Of a stretch of DNA of 8,349 bases, positions 1 through 7,324 are shown one piece after another. Every line of letters starts with the position of its first letter. Positions within the stretch are counted from its first letter, which is position 1. The DNA is from Candidatus Kapaibacterium sp. GTDB taxonomy: Bacteria; Bacteroidota; Ignavibacteria; Kapaibacteriales; UBA961. The notes under the pieces are model-generated. The model was not told the DNA's origin. It saw only the letters and a list, made by a program, of their open reading frames with translations, and did not search any database. The DNA lies in the NCBI GenBank assembly GCA_023259575.1, contig JALRHN010000090.1, positions 1-8,349 of the forward strand. The letters run 5' to 3'. The position numbers and the translations under genes were made by a program.

Positions 1-1093
1 CACCAGCATTTAAATACATGTCTGGAATTATAAGAATATTTTTTGCTAATAAGGTTGGCTCTGCAGAAGCTGCAATAGGGCCATTTGCACCTTCAGCTAT
101 GATTTTAGCTTGGATACGATCAGCATTATAATCAGTAATTTGTGATTCTAATGCAGCAGGTACAAGAATATCACATGGATATTCTAATACAGAATTTCCA
201 TCTGCTATAGTTTGAGCACCAGCAAATTGTGTGATAGATCCTGTTGCTTTATGATGGTTGGATAAATCATCAATATTTAAACCATTTGCATTATAAATTG
301 CTCCATCCCATTCTATAATACCAGTAATTGTAGCGCCTGCTTCTGCTAAGAATTTAGCTGCATGATATCCAACATTACCAAATCCTTGAACAATAACAGT
401 TTTATCATGAAATCCTGTTTTTAAACCAAGACTATTCATAAGTTCTGTATCGTTTACAGCTTCTCTGACACCAAAATATAAACCTCGGCCAGTTGCCTCT
501 GTTCTTCCACGCACACCACCTTGAGGAATAGGTTTTCCAGTTACGCAACCCATTGCGTCAATCTCGCCACCTTTAAATGATTGATATGTATCTGCTATCC
601 AGGCCATTTCTCTTGGGCCAGTTCCATAATCAGGAGCAGGTACGTCAACTGATGGACCAATAAAATTTTTATGAATAAGCTCAACTGTATATCTTCTAGT
701 AATTCTTTCTAATTCTTCTTCGGTGTATTCTTTTGGATTAATTTTTATACCACCTTTGCCACCACCAAATGGTACATTAACTACTGCACATTTATATGTC
801 ATTAATGCAGAAAGCGCTATCACTTCATCTTGATTGACGTTTTCACTATAACGAATACCACCTTTACAAGGTAATTTATGATGGCTATGTTCGGCTCTCC
901 AAGCAGATATTACATGTATTTCGCCTTTAACTCTGACAGGGAATTGCATATGATAAACAGAATTACATGCTCTGATTTGTTCTAAAAGACCTTTTGGATG
1001 GTCTAATAAAGATGCCGCTTTGTCAAAATATGTATTAACTGATTGAAAAAATGGTATCTCATGATACTTTGGCGGTTGAGATGTAGAAGACAT
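1..1093 (-). CDS. gdhA: Glutamate dehydrogenase, NAD(P)-dependent (C-terminus beyond the left edge)
   Basis: Oxidatively deaminates L-glutamate to 2-oxoglutarate and ammonia, or runs in reverse; cytoplasmic. The first 364 residues are visible and open to the edge, so the gene is cut by the window, not broken. The substrate-binding domain has PCKGGIRYS (75-83), PFGGGKGG (108-115) with catalytic Lys113, and DVPAPD (150-155) with the probable catalytic Asp155. The Rossmann domain has QGFGNVG (236-242), and Glu261 at the end of the second strand favours NAD over NADP. IIAEGANGP (331-339) and PDMYLNAG at the edge are also family signatures. Many segments, such as ITRRYTVEL and CVTGKPIPQGG, resemble animal mitochondrial GDH more than the E. 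coli type. The start is the ATG at 1093, 46 bases after the hpd stop, so it is probably the third gene of an operon with hpd and the aminotransferase. There it could regenerate the amino acceptor. The family call is firm; cofactor and direction are inferred. Confidence 0.95.
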   Translation of the reverse strand, partial: MSSTSQPPKYHEIPFFQSVNTYFDKAASLLDHPKGLLEQIRACNSVYHMQFPVRVKGEIHVISAWRAEHSHHKLPCKGGIRYSENVNQDEVIALSALMTYKCAVVNVPFGGGKGGIKINPKEYTEEELERITRRYTVELIHKNFIGPSVDVPAPDYGTGPREMAWIADTYQSFKGGEIDAMGCVTGKPIPQGGVRGRTEATGRGLYFGVREAVNDTELMNSLGLKTGFHDKTVIVQGFGNVGYHAAKFLAEAGATITGIIEWDGAIYNANGLNIDDLSNHHKATGSITQFAGAQTIADGNSVLEYPCDILVPAALESQITDYNADRIQAKIIAEGANGPIAASAEPTLLAKNILIIPDMYLNAG

Positions 1094-1139
1094 AATACTT
1101 CCTAATAATAACAAGTAGAATTATCAAAAAATGAAAAAA

Positions 1140-2273
1140 TTATAGATTTCCTCTTAATGCTTGCTCGCGTTCTATAGATTCAAATAATGCGCGAAAATTT
1201 CCTTTACCAAATGATGTAGCACCTTTTCTCTGTATGATTTCAAAGAAAAGAGTTGGACGATCTTCCACTGGTTTTGTGAAAATCTGTAATAAATAACCTT
1301 CATCGTCACGGTCAACTAAAATTCCTAACTCTTTTAGTGGTTCAATAGATTCATCAATCGTACCAACTCTATCGAGTAAATCATCATAATACGTATTAGG
1401 AACTTTTAAAAATTGTACGCCGCGTTTCTGCAATTCTGAAACAGTATGTACAATATCATGTGTTGCTACGGCAATATGTTGAACTCCAGGTCCATTATAA
1501 AATTCAAGATATTCATCTATTTGAGATTTAGCTTTTTTTCCAATTGCAGGTTCATTTATTGGAAATTTAATATAACCATTGCCATTAGAAACAACTTTAC
1601 TCATTAATGCACTATATTCAGTTGAAATATCATTATCGTCAAATGTTAACAATAATTTGAATCCCATTACATTTTCATAGAAAGAAACCCATTCATTCAT
1701 TTTACCTAATTCTACATTTCCAACACAATGATCTACATAGAGAAGTCCTATGGATTCTGTAGAATATCCATCATTAATTGCTGAATAACCTGGTAGAAAT
1801 GGTCCATGATAATTTTTTCTTTCTATAAAAGTATGAATTGTATCGCCATAGGTATGAATAGAAGCTTTTTTTACTGTTCCAAATTCATCAGATATTTCTT
1901 CTGGCTCGCTATAGCTTCTTGCACCTCGTGAGGTAGTTTCTTTCCAGGATTTTTCAGCATCATCTACCCATAAAGCTAATACTTTGACACCATCTCCATG
2001 TTTTTCTATATGCTTGCTGATTTCATTATCTGGATGCATGGGGGTAGTTAACACTAATCGGATTTTTCCCTGTTGTAAAACATAGCTTGCTCTGTCTCTA
2101 ATGCCTGTTTCAGGGCCAGCATAAGCAATTAATGAAAAACCAAAAGCAGTTCTGTAAAAATATGATGCCTGTTTTGCATTACCTACATAAAATTCAATAA
2201 AATCGGTACCATTTATTGGTAAGAAATCCTCTGTTCTAGAAGATAAAGAAGAATCAATATGTAGAGCTTCCAT
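1140..2273 (-). CDS. hpd: 4-hydroxyphenylpyruvate dioxygenase
   Basis: Fe(II)-dependent, non-2-oxoglutarate oxygenase that converts 4-hydroxyphenylpyruvate and O2 to homogentisate and CO2, the second step of tyrosine degradation; cytoplasmic. The protein has two vicinal-oxygen-chelate halves. The N-terminal half opens with NGTDFIEFYVGNAKQA and has lost metal ligands, as is usual. The C-terminal half holds the 2-His-1-Glu facial triad: His182 in YVDHCVGNV, His266 in GVQHIAVAT and Glu345 in FFEIIQRKG (numbered from the chosen start). The C-terminal helix region SFGKGNFRALFESIEREQ is typical. The length of 377 residues fits the family. I chose the ATG at 2273. The frame stays open to a GTG at 2309, but that adds only a non-conserved 12-residue tail. 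No Shine-Dalgarno sequence is visible. It lies 54 bases after the aminotransferase stop and 46 bases before gdhA, all on one strand, so co-transcription is likely. Confidence 0.97.
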   Translation of the reverse strand: MEALHIDSSLSSRTEDFLPINGTDFIEFYVGNAKQASYFYRTAFGFSLIAYAGPETGIRDRASYVLQQGKIRLVLTTPMHPDNEISKHIEKHGDGVKVLALWVDDAEKSWKETTSRGARSYSEPEEISDEFGTVKKASIHTYGDTIHTFIERKNYHGPFLPGYSAINDGYSTESIGLLYVDHCVGNVELGKMNEWVSFYENVMGFKLLLTFDDNDISTEYSALMSKVVSNGNGYIKFPINEPAIGKKAKSQIDEYLEFYNGPGVQHIAVATHDIVHTVSELQKRGVQFLKVPNTYYDDLLDRVGTIDESIEPLKELGILVDRDDEGYLLQIFTKPVEDRPTLFFEIIQRKGATSFGKGNFRALFESIEREQALRGNL

Positions 2274-2327
2274 TGTAGTGATGATGAATGTTGATGAATG
2301 TAATTGCACACAAATTATGCAAAAGTT

Positions 2328-3431
2328 TTAACTGAATAACTCTCTTATCTTTTGTGTAGAAGAAAGTAAAGCCATATTCTGTTCTGTAGTTCCTGTACTA
2401 ATACGAATACAAGAGGGTAGTCCGAAACCAGTTAAAGGCCTTGTAATAAAGCCATTCTTTAACAGTTCCATATAGAAAACATCTGCTTTTTCCGAAGTTC
2501 CACAGTCAATCATAGAAAAATTTGCAATGGAAGGGGAAATAGTCCATTGTTGTTCTTTCAATGTTTGCTGAAACAACTGTAATGAGTGTTTATTTAAATC
2601 AATTGTCTTTTTAACGAAGTCTATATCTTGTAAAGCTGCAATTGCTGCCAATTGAGAAACAGTACCTGGATCAAATGGTAATTTGGCTTTCATCATAATA
2701 GAAATTAGATCTTCCGGAGCAATTGCATACCCAACTCGTAATGAAGCTAGCCCATATGCTTTTGAAAATGTTCTTAATGTTATGATATTAGGAGCAAACA
2801 ATTCAATACTATTTGGATAATCATCTACGATTGCAGAGCTATATTCATAGTATGCTTCATCCATTATAATGAGGATATTCTGGGGAATATTCTCTACTAG
2901 AAAATTCAATTCTTGAGTATTTATATATGTACCAGTAGGATTATTCGCATTAGCTATATAGACTATTTTTGTTTTAGGTGTAATTGCTTTAGTAATAGCT
3001 TGTACATCATAACGATAATCATTGGTCAATGGAATTTCTATTCTATTAAGATTTGCTGTTTTAGAAGCTACATAATAACCTACAAAGGTACCAGAAGAGG
3101 ATACAATACTATCACCAGGTTCAGTAAAACATTTCATGATTAGATGAAGTAATGCATCAGAACCATTATAGGTTAAAATATTAGTATGAGATACATTAAG
3201 ATGACGAGAAAGTTCCATCCGTAAAGCATATCCACCATCTGGATATAAAGATAAGTCATCATCTGTAATTGATTTTATTCTTTGTAAAGCTAAAGGGGAT
3301 GCACCAAGTGGATTTTCATTCGATGCAAGCTTGATTACTTTATCAATGCCATATAATCGTTTAATATCGGCTGGTGATTGGCCGGGCTTATAAGGCTGTA
3401 AATCTAAAATGTAAGAAGGTATTGAAATCAT
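2328..3431 (-). CDS. PLP-dependent aminotransferase, HisC family (probably aromatic/tyrosine aminotransferase here)
   Basis: Fold-type I, class I/II aminotransferase of 367 residues, the normal length for HisC. Visible motifs in order are SNENP (37-41), YPDGG (63-67), NNPTG (163-167), DEAYYEY with the pyridine-nitrogen Asp191, TFSKAYG with the PLP Schiff-base Lys224, LRVGYA with Arg232, and CIRIS with the carboxylate-binding Arg343. By family this would be called histidinol-phosphate aminotransferase. HisC members are known to accept tyrosine and phenylalanine (B. subtilis HisC does), and no other histidine gene is visible. It is the first gene upstream of hpd, with a 54-base gap, so I infer that its main job is tyrosine to 4-hydroxyphenylpyruvate, with 2-oxoglutarate as acceptor. 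The ATG at 3431 is directly preceded by an in-frame TAA, so no upstream start is possible. A dual role in histidine or phenylalanine/tyrosine synthesis remains open, and I leave the symbol blank for that reason. Confidence 0.9.
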   Translation of the reverse strand: MISIPSYILDLQPYKPGQSPADIKRLYGIDKVIKLASNENPLGASPLALQRIKSITDDDLSLYPDGGYALRMELSRHLNVSHTNILTYNGSDALLHLIMKCFTEPGDSIVSSSGTFVGYYVASKTANLNRIEIPLTNDYRYDVQAITKAITPKTKIVYIANANNPTGTYINTQELNFLVENIPQNILIIMDEAYYEYSSAIVDDYPNSIELFAPNIITLRTFSKAYGLASLRVGYAIAPEDLISIMMKAKLPFDPGTVSQLAAIAALQDIDFVKKTIDLNKHSLQLFQQTLKEQQWTISPSIANFSMIDCGTSEKADVFYMELLKNGFITRPLTGFGLPSCIRISTGTTEQNMALLSSTQKIRELFS

Positions 3432-3479
3432 TAAAAAAATGACATAAAAGTATCAAAATCCATGCTGCTTTTGGATGTG

Positions 3480-3487
3480 CAAAACTA
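3480..3487 (-). promoter_or_regulatory. Candidate Bacteroidota-type -7 element for the aminotransferase-hpd-gdhA operon
   Basis: Read on the minus strand this is TAGTTTTG, an exact match to the TAnnTTTG -7 consensus of the primary sigma factor in Bacteroidota. It lies 48 bases upstream of the aminotransferase ATG at 3431, which would leave a leader of about 40 bases. I see no clear TTG -33 element at the expected distance, only a weak TTCG near 3511. The assignment rests on one motif and its position. Confidence 0.4.
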
Positions 3488-3513
3488 CAAAAACACTATG
3501 AAACTAGAAACGA

Positions 3514-3548
3514 AATAATCTAAAATATTGATAAGTATCACGATTATT
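3514..3548. promoter_or_regulatory. Nested inverted repeats in the divergent promoter region (possible operator)
   Basis: An inner perfect palindrome, TGATA-AG-TATCA, spans 3529-3540. It is enclosed by inverted arms AATAATC (3514-3520) and GATTATT (3542-3548). A further copy of AAGTATCA, the right part of the palindrome, occurs at 3448-3455 near the aminotransferase start. The palindrome sits between the two candidate -7 elements, where a regulator could act on both operons. The arms are short and AT-rich, so chance occurrence is a real alternative. Confidence 0.25.
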
Positions 3549-3550
3549 CA

Positions 3551-3583
3551 TTGCATACATATATCCTTAATTCAGTAAGTTTG
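3551..3583 (+). promoter_or_regulatory. Candidate Bacteroidota-type promoter for the mqnA-like-psd-lnt-nadD-queC operon
   Basis: TAAGTTTG at 3576-3583 matches the Bacteroidota -7 consensus TAnnTTTG exactly. A TTG at 3551-3553 lies 22 bases upstream, at the wide end of the usual spacing for the -33 element. Initiation about six bases downstream, near 3589, would give a leader of roughly 36 bases before the ATG at 3626. A second near match, AATATTTG, lies closer to the gene but leaves almost no leader. Confidence 0.5.
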
Positions 3584-3625
3584 TTCGATTAATAGCTTAA
3601 ATGATGTGATAATATTTGAAAACGT

Positions 3626-4387
3626 ATGAAATTAACGATTTGTGCTCCTAAGCATTCATATTTGCTGCCGATACTTGCAAATGCCTCGATATATTGTGCT
3701 GAATATGGCCATAATTTTATCGAAATGTCAGAGAAGCAATGCATTGATGCTTTATATACAGGCAAAGCAGATATCGCATTAATTAACCCTTTGGATTATG
3801 CTTTATCTAAAGCTCAAATGCTTATTATACCAACATTTGCTGTTTTTGCTGAATCATATACAGGAATTTCCTCAATTCATTTTTCTAACACATCATCTTC
3901 AATAGATACAATTGGATTAGAATCCGATGATTTTCTTATGAATATTGGTCTTATAGGTTTAACAGAAAAATATGATTTACTTATGCAAAAGAGTATCATT
4001 CAGTCAAATCTCGATAAAACTAGCATTTTGGAATACTATGATTCTGCTATTTTATGGAATTCTCAATCAACAATTTCTGGTGCTTTAGATATAACCGAAG
4101 AATGGTCTGATTACAATGATTTTCCTTTGCCAATTGCCTTCTGGGCATGTAAAGATGAAGATTTTGCTGTAGATCTAAGGGAAATTACCAAACAACTTGC
4201 TGCTGATGATCTTCCAGAAATTGAAACGATTACAGATTCAACTGAACATGCAGATGAGATTGGACGTATTGGTTCATTATTATATCATTGGAAAGATGAT
4301 TTTAAAGAACATATTATGTCTATTCAACATATTTTATATTATCATCAGATGATTCCAGAAATCAGAGATGTACACATTTTAGGTTAA
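3626..4387 (+). CDS. Divergent MqnA/MqnD-family protein (chorismate dehydratase-like, periplasmic-binding fold)
   Basis: The 253-residue protein has the layout of the menaquinone-biosynthesis family that contains MqnA and MqnD (Pfam VitK2_biosynth, type II periplasmic-binding fold without a signal peptide). MqnA makes 3-[(1-carboxyvinyl)oxy]benzoate from chorismate in the futalosine pathway. Family-like segments are DALYTGKADIALINPLDYA (41-59, compare the G-DAALIPSIEYA pattern), SIDTIGLES (92-100), and most clearly DITEEW (155-160) followed by PLPIAFWAC (167-175), which matches the DLGEEW...LPFVFALWA block of MqnA. The N-terminal SYLN-type motif of MqnA is not kept: the segment reads SYLLP (11-15), with Leu where Asn is expected. 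The protein is also a little shorter than typical MqnA. It is the first gene of a five-gene operon and ends 2 bases before psd. It may be a fast-evolving chorismate dehydratase or a paralogue with another small anionic ligand, so I assign no symbol. Confidence 0.65.
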   Translation: MKLTICAPKHSYLLPILANASIYCAEYGHNFIEMSEKQCIDALYTGKADIALINPLDYALSKAQMLIIPTFAVFAESYTGISSIHFSNTSSSIDTIGLESDDFLMNIGLIGLTEKYDLLMQKSIIQSNLDKTSILEYYDSAILWNSQSTISGALDITEEWSDYNDFPLPIAFWACKDEDFAVDLREITKQLAADDLPEIETITDSTEHADEIGRIGSLLYHWKDDFKEHIMSIQHILYYHQMIPEIRDVHILG

Positions 4388-4389
4388 TT

Positions 4390-5052
4390 ATGCTTACTAA
4401 ATATGGCTATGATAATGCAATTCCAATGTTATTGATTGGATTCTCAATTATTTTTCTAGCAGCTCTTTTTCTTAAAGGTTATGGCAGTGTCATAACCATT
4501 AGTATAGGAGCAATTATTGTGTTCTTTACTTTATGGTTTTTTAGAGATCCAGAAAGAGTAATTCCTCAACAAGCATTACAAGATCCTTCTGTTCTTATAG
4601 CTCCAGCAGATGGAAAAGTTGTAGAAATTAAAGAGACAGAAGAATTAGAATTTATAAAAGGTAAGGCAATTCAGATAAGTATCTTTCTATCACCTTTAGA
4701 TGTGCATGTAAATAGAAGTCCTGTAAGTGGGACTGTAGATTTTTATCGATATATGCAAGGCGAATACTTAGTTGCATGGCATCCTAAATCCTCTGAATTA
4801 AACGAGCAAAGTAGGATTGGGATTACGAATCAATATGGAAAAGTATTCTTTAAACAAATTACGGGTGTATTAGCCAGAAGAATAGTATGTACTGTCCAAA
4901 AAGGACAAGTCTTATCGGCTGGTGAGAAAATTGGAATGATGAAATTTGGTTCTAGAATGGATATTCTTGTTCCAGTTCATACTGATATTAAAGTTGCAAT
5001 TGGACAAACAGTAAGGGGTGCAGAATCTATTCTGGCAATTTTACCTAAATAA
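4390..5052 (+). CDS. psd: Phosphatidylserine decarboxylase proenzyme, short (PSD-A) type
   Basis: Decarboxylates phosphatidylserine to phosphatidylethanolamine at the inner membrane, using a pyruvoyl group made by self-cleavage. The 220 residues fit the short PSD-A class. Two hydrophobic segments (about 10-29 and 33-51) anchor the N-terminus and are followed by WFFRDPER (49-56). The catalytic part shows APADGKV (71-77), FLSPLDVHVNRSP (99-111) with His106, and GVLARRIVC (159-167). The cleavage motif is FGSRMDILVP, so the chain should be cut between Gly187 and Ser188, with Ser188 becoming the pyruvoyl of the small alpha subunit. This is the FGSR form of the short enzymes, not the LGST form of E. 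coli. No phosphatidylserine synthase gene (pssA), its frequent neighbour, is in the window. The ATG follows the upstream stop by 2 bases without a Shine-Dalgarno sequence, which suggests translational coupling. Confidence 0.96.
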   Translation: MLTKYGYDNAIPMLLIGFSIIFLAALFLKGYGSVITISIGAIIVFFTLWFFRDPERVIPQQALQDPSVLIAPADGKVVEIKETEELEFIKGKAIQISIFLSPLDVHVNRSPVSGTVDFYRYMQGEYLVAWHPKSSELNEQSRIGITNQYGKVFFKQITGVLARRIVCTVQKGQVLSAGEKIGMMKFGSRMDILVPVHTDIKVAIGQTVRGAESILAILPK

Positions 5053-5057
5053 TTAAT

Positions 5058-6728
5058 ATGAAATTCATTTCATTTTTATATGCTCATCTTAATCCGCAAT
5101 CGTATGCTCATGCATTAATTCTAATGCTGATTAGTGGCTTTTTACTTGGCATATCTTTTCCTCCTAATCACTTAGGAATTATAGCCTTTATTGGTTTTAT
5201 TCCTTTGCTTTTTTCTATTGATTATCTTCAGAATCTTAGTAAAAAGAAGCAAATACTTAGTCTATACCTCTGCTTTTTTGTATATCATGGCATTACAAAT
5301 TGGTGGGTTGGAAGTTGGCAAGCCCAATCAGATCCTTTTTTGATTATTGCTGGTATTGCTTTGTGGCTTGGACATCCTTTCTTTTTAATGATTCCTTTTC
5401 TTGCTTTTATATATATCAAGAAAAGAATTCCTTCAATTTATGCATCTATTTCTTTGCCTTTTCTTGTGGTTGCTTATGAATGGCTCCACTCTTTAACAGA
5501 TTTATCCTATCCTTGGCTTTCTTATGGATATACACAAATATATCATTCATATATAGTTCAAATCGCAGACATTGCGGGTGTATGGATTTTAAGTGCATTT
5601 GTAATAATTATTAATGTATTACTTTTTAATCTTCTGAATTTTCATTCTAAAACAATAAAAAGGACAATTTCCTTAAGCATAATTGTACTATTTCTTATTG
5701 TTTTTGGATATTCATATCATGTTAAGCGAGTACTTCAAGAAAAGTCTATTTCTGCTCCTACAGTTACAATATCTTTAGTTCAACCTAATATTAATCCTTG
5801 GCAAAAATGGTCAGGAGGAGTTTTTTCTCAAGTAGAAAAACATTTCCAATTGATGGAAATGGATTCACAATCTAAACCTGATGTATATCTATGGAGTGAG
5901 ACTGCAATACCATTTTTAGATGTGGAAACTAATGCACATCATAATTTTTCTTATTTCATGAATAGGAATAAGAATATTCCAATTTTATCAGGTTTTGCCG
6001 AATTTGTATTAATTCCTGATTATCAGAAAGAGTCACTTGCAAAACCATATCCATTGATGCCAGGTTATAAGTACTATGCTCATAATGCAGCTGCTTTAAT
6101 TCAACCACATAATTCAGTTCCTATTCATCGCAAAATGAAATTAACACCATTTGGTGAAGGTTTCCCTTTTTCTCAAGATATAGAACTATTGGCTGGTTTT
6201 TTAGAATGGGGAGTAGGAATTTCAGGATGGAAAAAAGGAAAGATTCAATCTCCACTAGTATTAAGAAATCCTGAAGGCCGAATCATCTCATATATTGGAA
6301 CAGTTATTTGTATAGAATCTATCTATCCAGAATTTGTTAGAAAATATGCTAAACAAGGAGCATCGATGTTAGCGGTTATTACAAATGATGCATGGTTTGA
6401 TAATAGTCCTGGCCCAATGCAGCATTTTGCAATATCACAAATGAGAGCAATAGAATCACATAGATGTATAGCCAGATGTGGTAATACTGGTATTAGCGGG
6501 TTTATTCATGCAGATGGTAGTATTCAAGCTATTGCTAAACCACAATCAGAACAAATTCTGAAAGCTGATATTCTGCAAATGTATGACTTAACTATATATT
6601 GTCTTTATGGTGATTACTTACCTTATATTTCATCAGTATGTAGTTTATTCTTTCTATTCTATGCAGGATATAAAGGAAAAGTACGGACTGTTCAATTTAC
6701 CCACCCTTTTAAGGAAACTTCTATATGA
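5058..6728 (+). CDS. lnt: Apolipoprotein N-acyltransferase
   Basis: Transfers an acyl chain from a phospholipid to the N-terminal cysteine amine of diacylated apolipoproteins, the last step of lipoprotein maturation; inner membrane, active site on the periplasmic side. The first ~225 residues hold about six hydrophobic segments, including GFLLGISFPPNHLG (27-40) and the Trp-rich NWWVGSW (81-87). The nitrilase-type domain follows, from TVTISLVQPN (235-244) to about 505. The Glu-Lys-Cys triad is probably Glu281 in LWSETAIP, Lys359 in HRKMKLTPFGE and Cys418 in GTVICIES. A further hydrophobic segment near 510-537 closes the protein, as in E. coli Lnt. At 556 residues it is somewhat longer than the E. 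coli enzyme. It starts 5 bases after psd, whose product makes phosphatidylethanolamine, a preferred acyl donor of Lnt in E. coli, so the pairing makes sense. Its stop overlaps the nadD start in an ATGA. Confidence 0.95.
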   Translation: MKFISFLYAHLNPQSYAHALILMLISGFLLGISFPPNHLGIIAFIGFIPLLFSIDYLQNLSKKKQILSLYLCFFVYHGITNWWVGSWQAQSDPFLIIAGIALWLGHPFFLMIPFLAFIYIKKRIPSIYASISLPFLVVAYEWLHSLTDLSYPWLSYGYTQIYHSYIVQIADIAGVWILSAFVIIINVLLFNLLNFHSKTIKRTISLSIIVLFLIVFGYSYHVKRVLQEKSISAPTVTISLVQPNINPWQKWSGGVFSQVEKHFQLMEMDSQSKPDVYLWSETAIPFLDVETNAHHNFSYFMNRNKNIPILSGFAEFVLIPDYQKESLAKPYPLMPGYKYYAHNAAALIQPHNSVPIHRKMKLTPFGEGFPFSQDIELLAGFLEWGVGISGWKKGKIQSPLVLRNPEGRIISYIGTVICIESIYPEFVRKYAKQGASMLAVITNDAWFDNSPGPMQHFAISQMRAIESHRCIARCGNTGISGFIHADGSIQAIAKPQSEQILKADILQMYDLTIYCLYGDYLPYISSVCSLFFLFYAGYKGKVRTVQFTHPFKETSI

Positions 6729-7324
6729 ATATTGGAATAATGGGTGGAAGTTTTAATCCGATTCATAGTGGCCATATTATTTTTGCTGATGCTTTTAGAA
6801 GACAATGCTCTTTAGATTCTTGTTATTTAGTTCCTGCTTCGATATCACCATTTAAATTGAATGAAAAGAATGCAGACGACATTCACAGGGTACATATGCT
6901 TTTATTAGCTTGTGAAGAACTTCAAAATACTTATGTCTCTACAATTGAACTAGAAAGAGGCGGAATTTCATATACTATCGATACTATACTTGAATTCAAG
7001 AATATGTTTCCTAATGATAAGCTATTCCTTTTGATTGGCGAAGATCAAGCAATACAGTTTACCAAATGGAAAGATTGGAAAAAAATTGTCGCTAATGTTC
7101 AATTATGCATTGTTGCAAGAAAAAATCATGAACAGAATACAGATATTATAGATGATATATTATCTTTAAATAATACCTATTCTAAACCAATATGGTTAGA
7201 TATTCCAGTCATTGATATTTCGTCATCAATGATTCGTTCCCATCTAGAGCATGGAAATGATATACATGGTTTAGTCCCATTACAAGTAGAAATGTATATA
7301 CAATCATATTCTTTATATAATTGA
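6725..7324 (+). CDS. nadD: Nicotinate-nucleotide adenylyltransferase
   Basis: Joins nicotinate mononucleotide with ATP to give deamido-NAD and pyrophosphate in NAD synthesis; cytoplasmic. The 199-residue protein is a complete nucleotidyltransferase-fold enzyme. GGSFNPIHSGH (7-17) carries the HxGH-type ATP motif with His14 and His17. SPFK (40-43) is the family's PPHK-like loop, GGISYTIDTI (79-88) matches the usual GxSYTxDT substrate loop, IGEDQ and KWKDW lie at 104-118, and ISSSMIR (165-171) is the C-terminal ISSTxIR motif. The start codon lies inside the end of lnt (ATGA overlap), and the stop overlaps the start of queC by one base, so all three are probably translationally coupled. Its product has no obvious pathway link to its neighbours; co-transcription may reflect shared growth demand. 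Confidence 0.95.
   Translation: MNIGIMGGSFNPIHSGHIIFADAFRRQCSLDSCYLVPASISPFKLNEKNADDIHRVHMLLLACEELQNTYVSTIELERGGISYTIDTILEFKNMFPNDKLFLLIGEDQAIQFTKWKDWKKIVANVQLCIVARKNHEQNTDIIDDILSLNNTYSKPIWLDIPVIDISSSMIRSHLEHGNDIHGLVPLQVEMYIQSYSLYN

Noticed and set aside
1..1093. Glutamate dehydrogenase as a truncated pseudogene
   Set aside because: The frame is intact with all expected motifs up to the window edge; only the boundary cuts it.
1098..1103. AGGAAG (minus strand) just upstream of the gdhA ATG as a Shine-Dalgarno site
   Set aside because: It is only 4 bases from the start codon, and the other genes in the window lack such sites, so I do not treat it as functional.
2913..3143. A 76-codon plus-strand open frame
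   Set aside because: It lies wholly antisense inside the aminotransferase gene. Its translation is low-complexity, rich in Ile, Ser, Cys and Tyr, with no recognisable motif.
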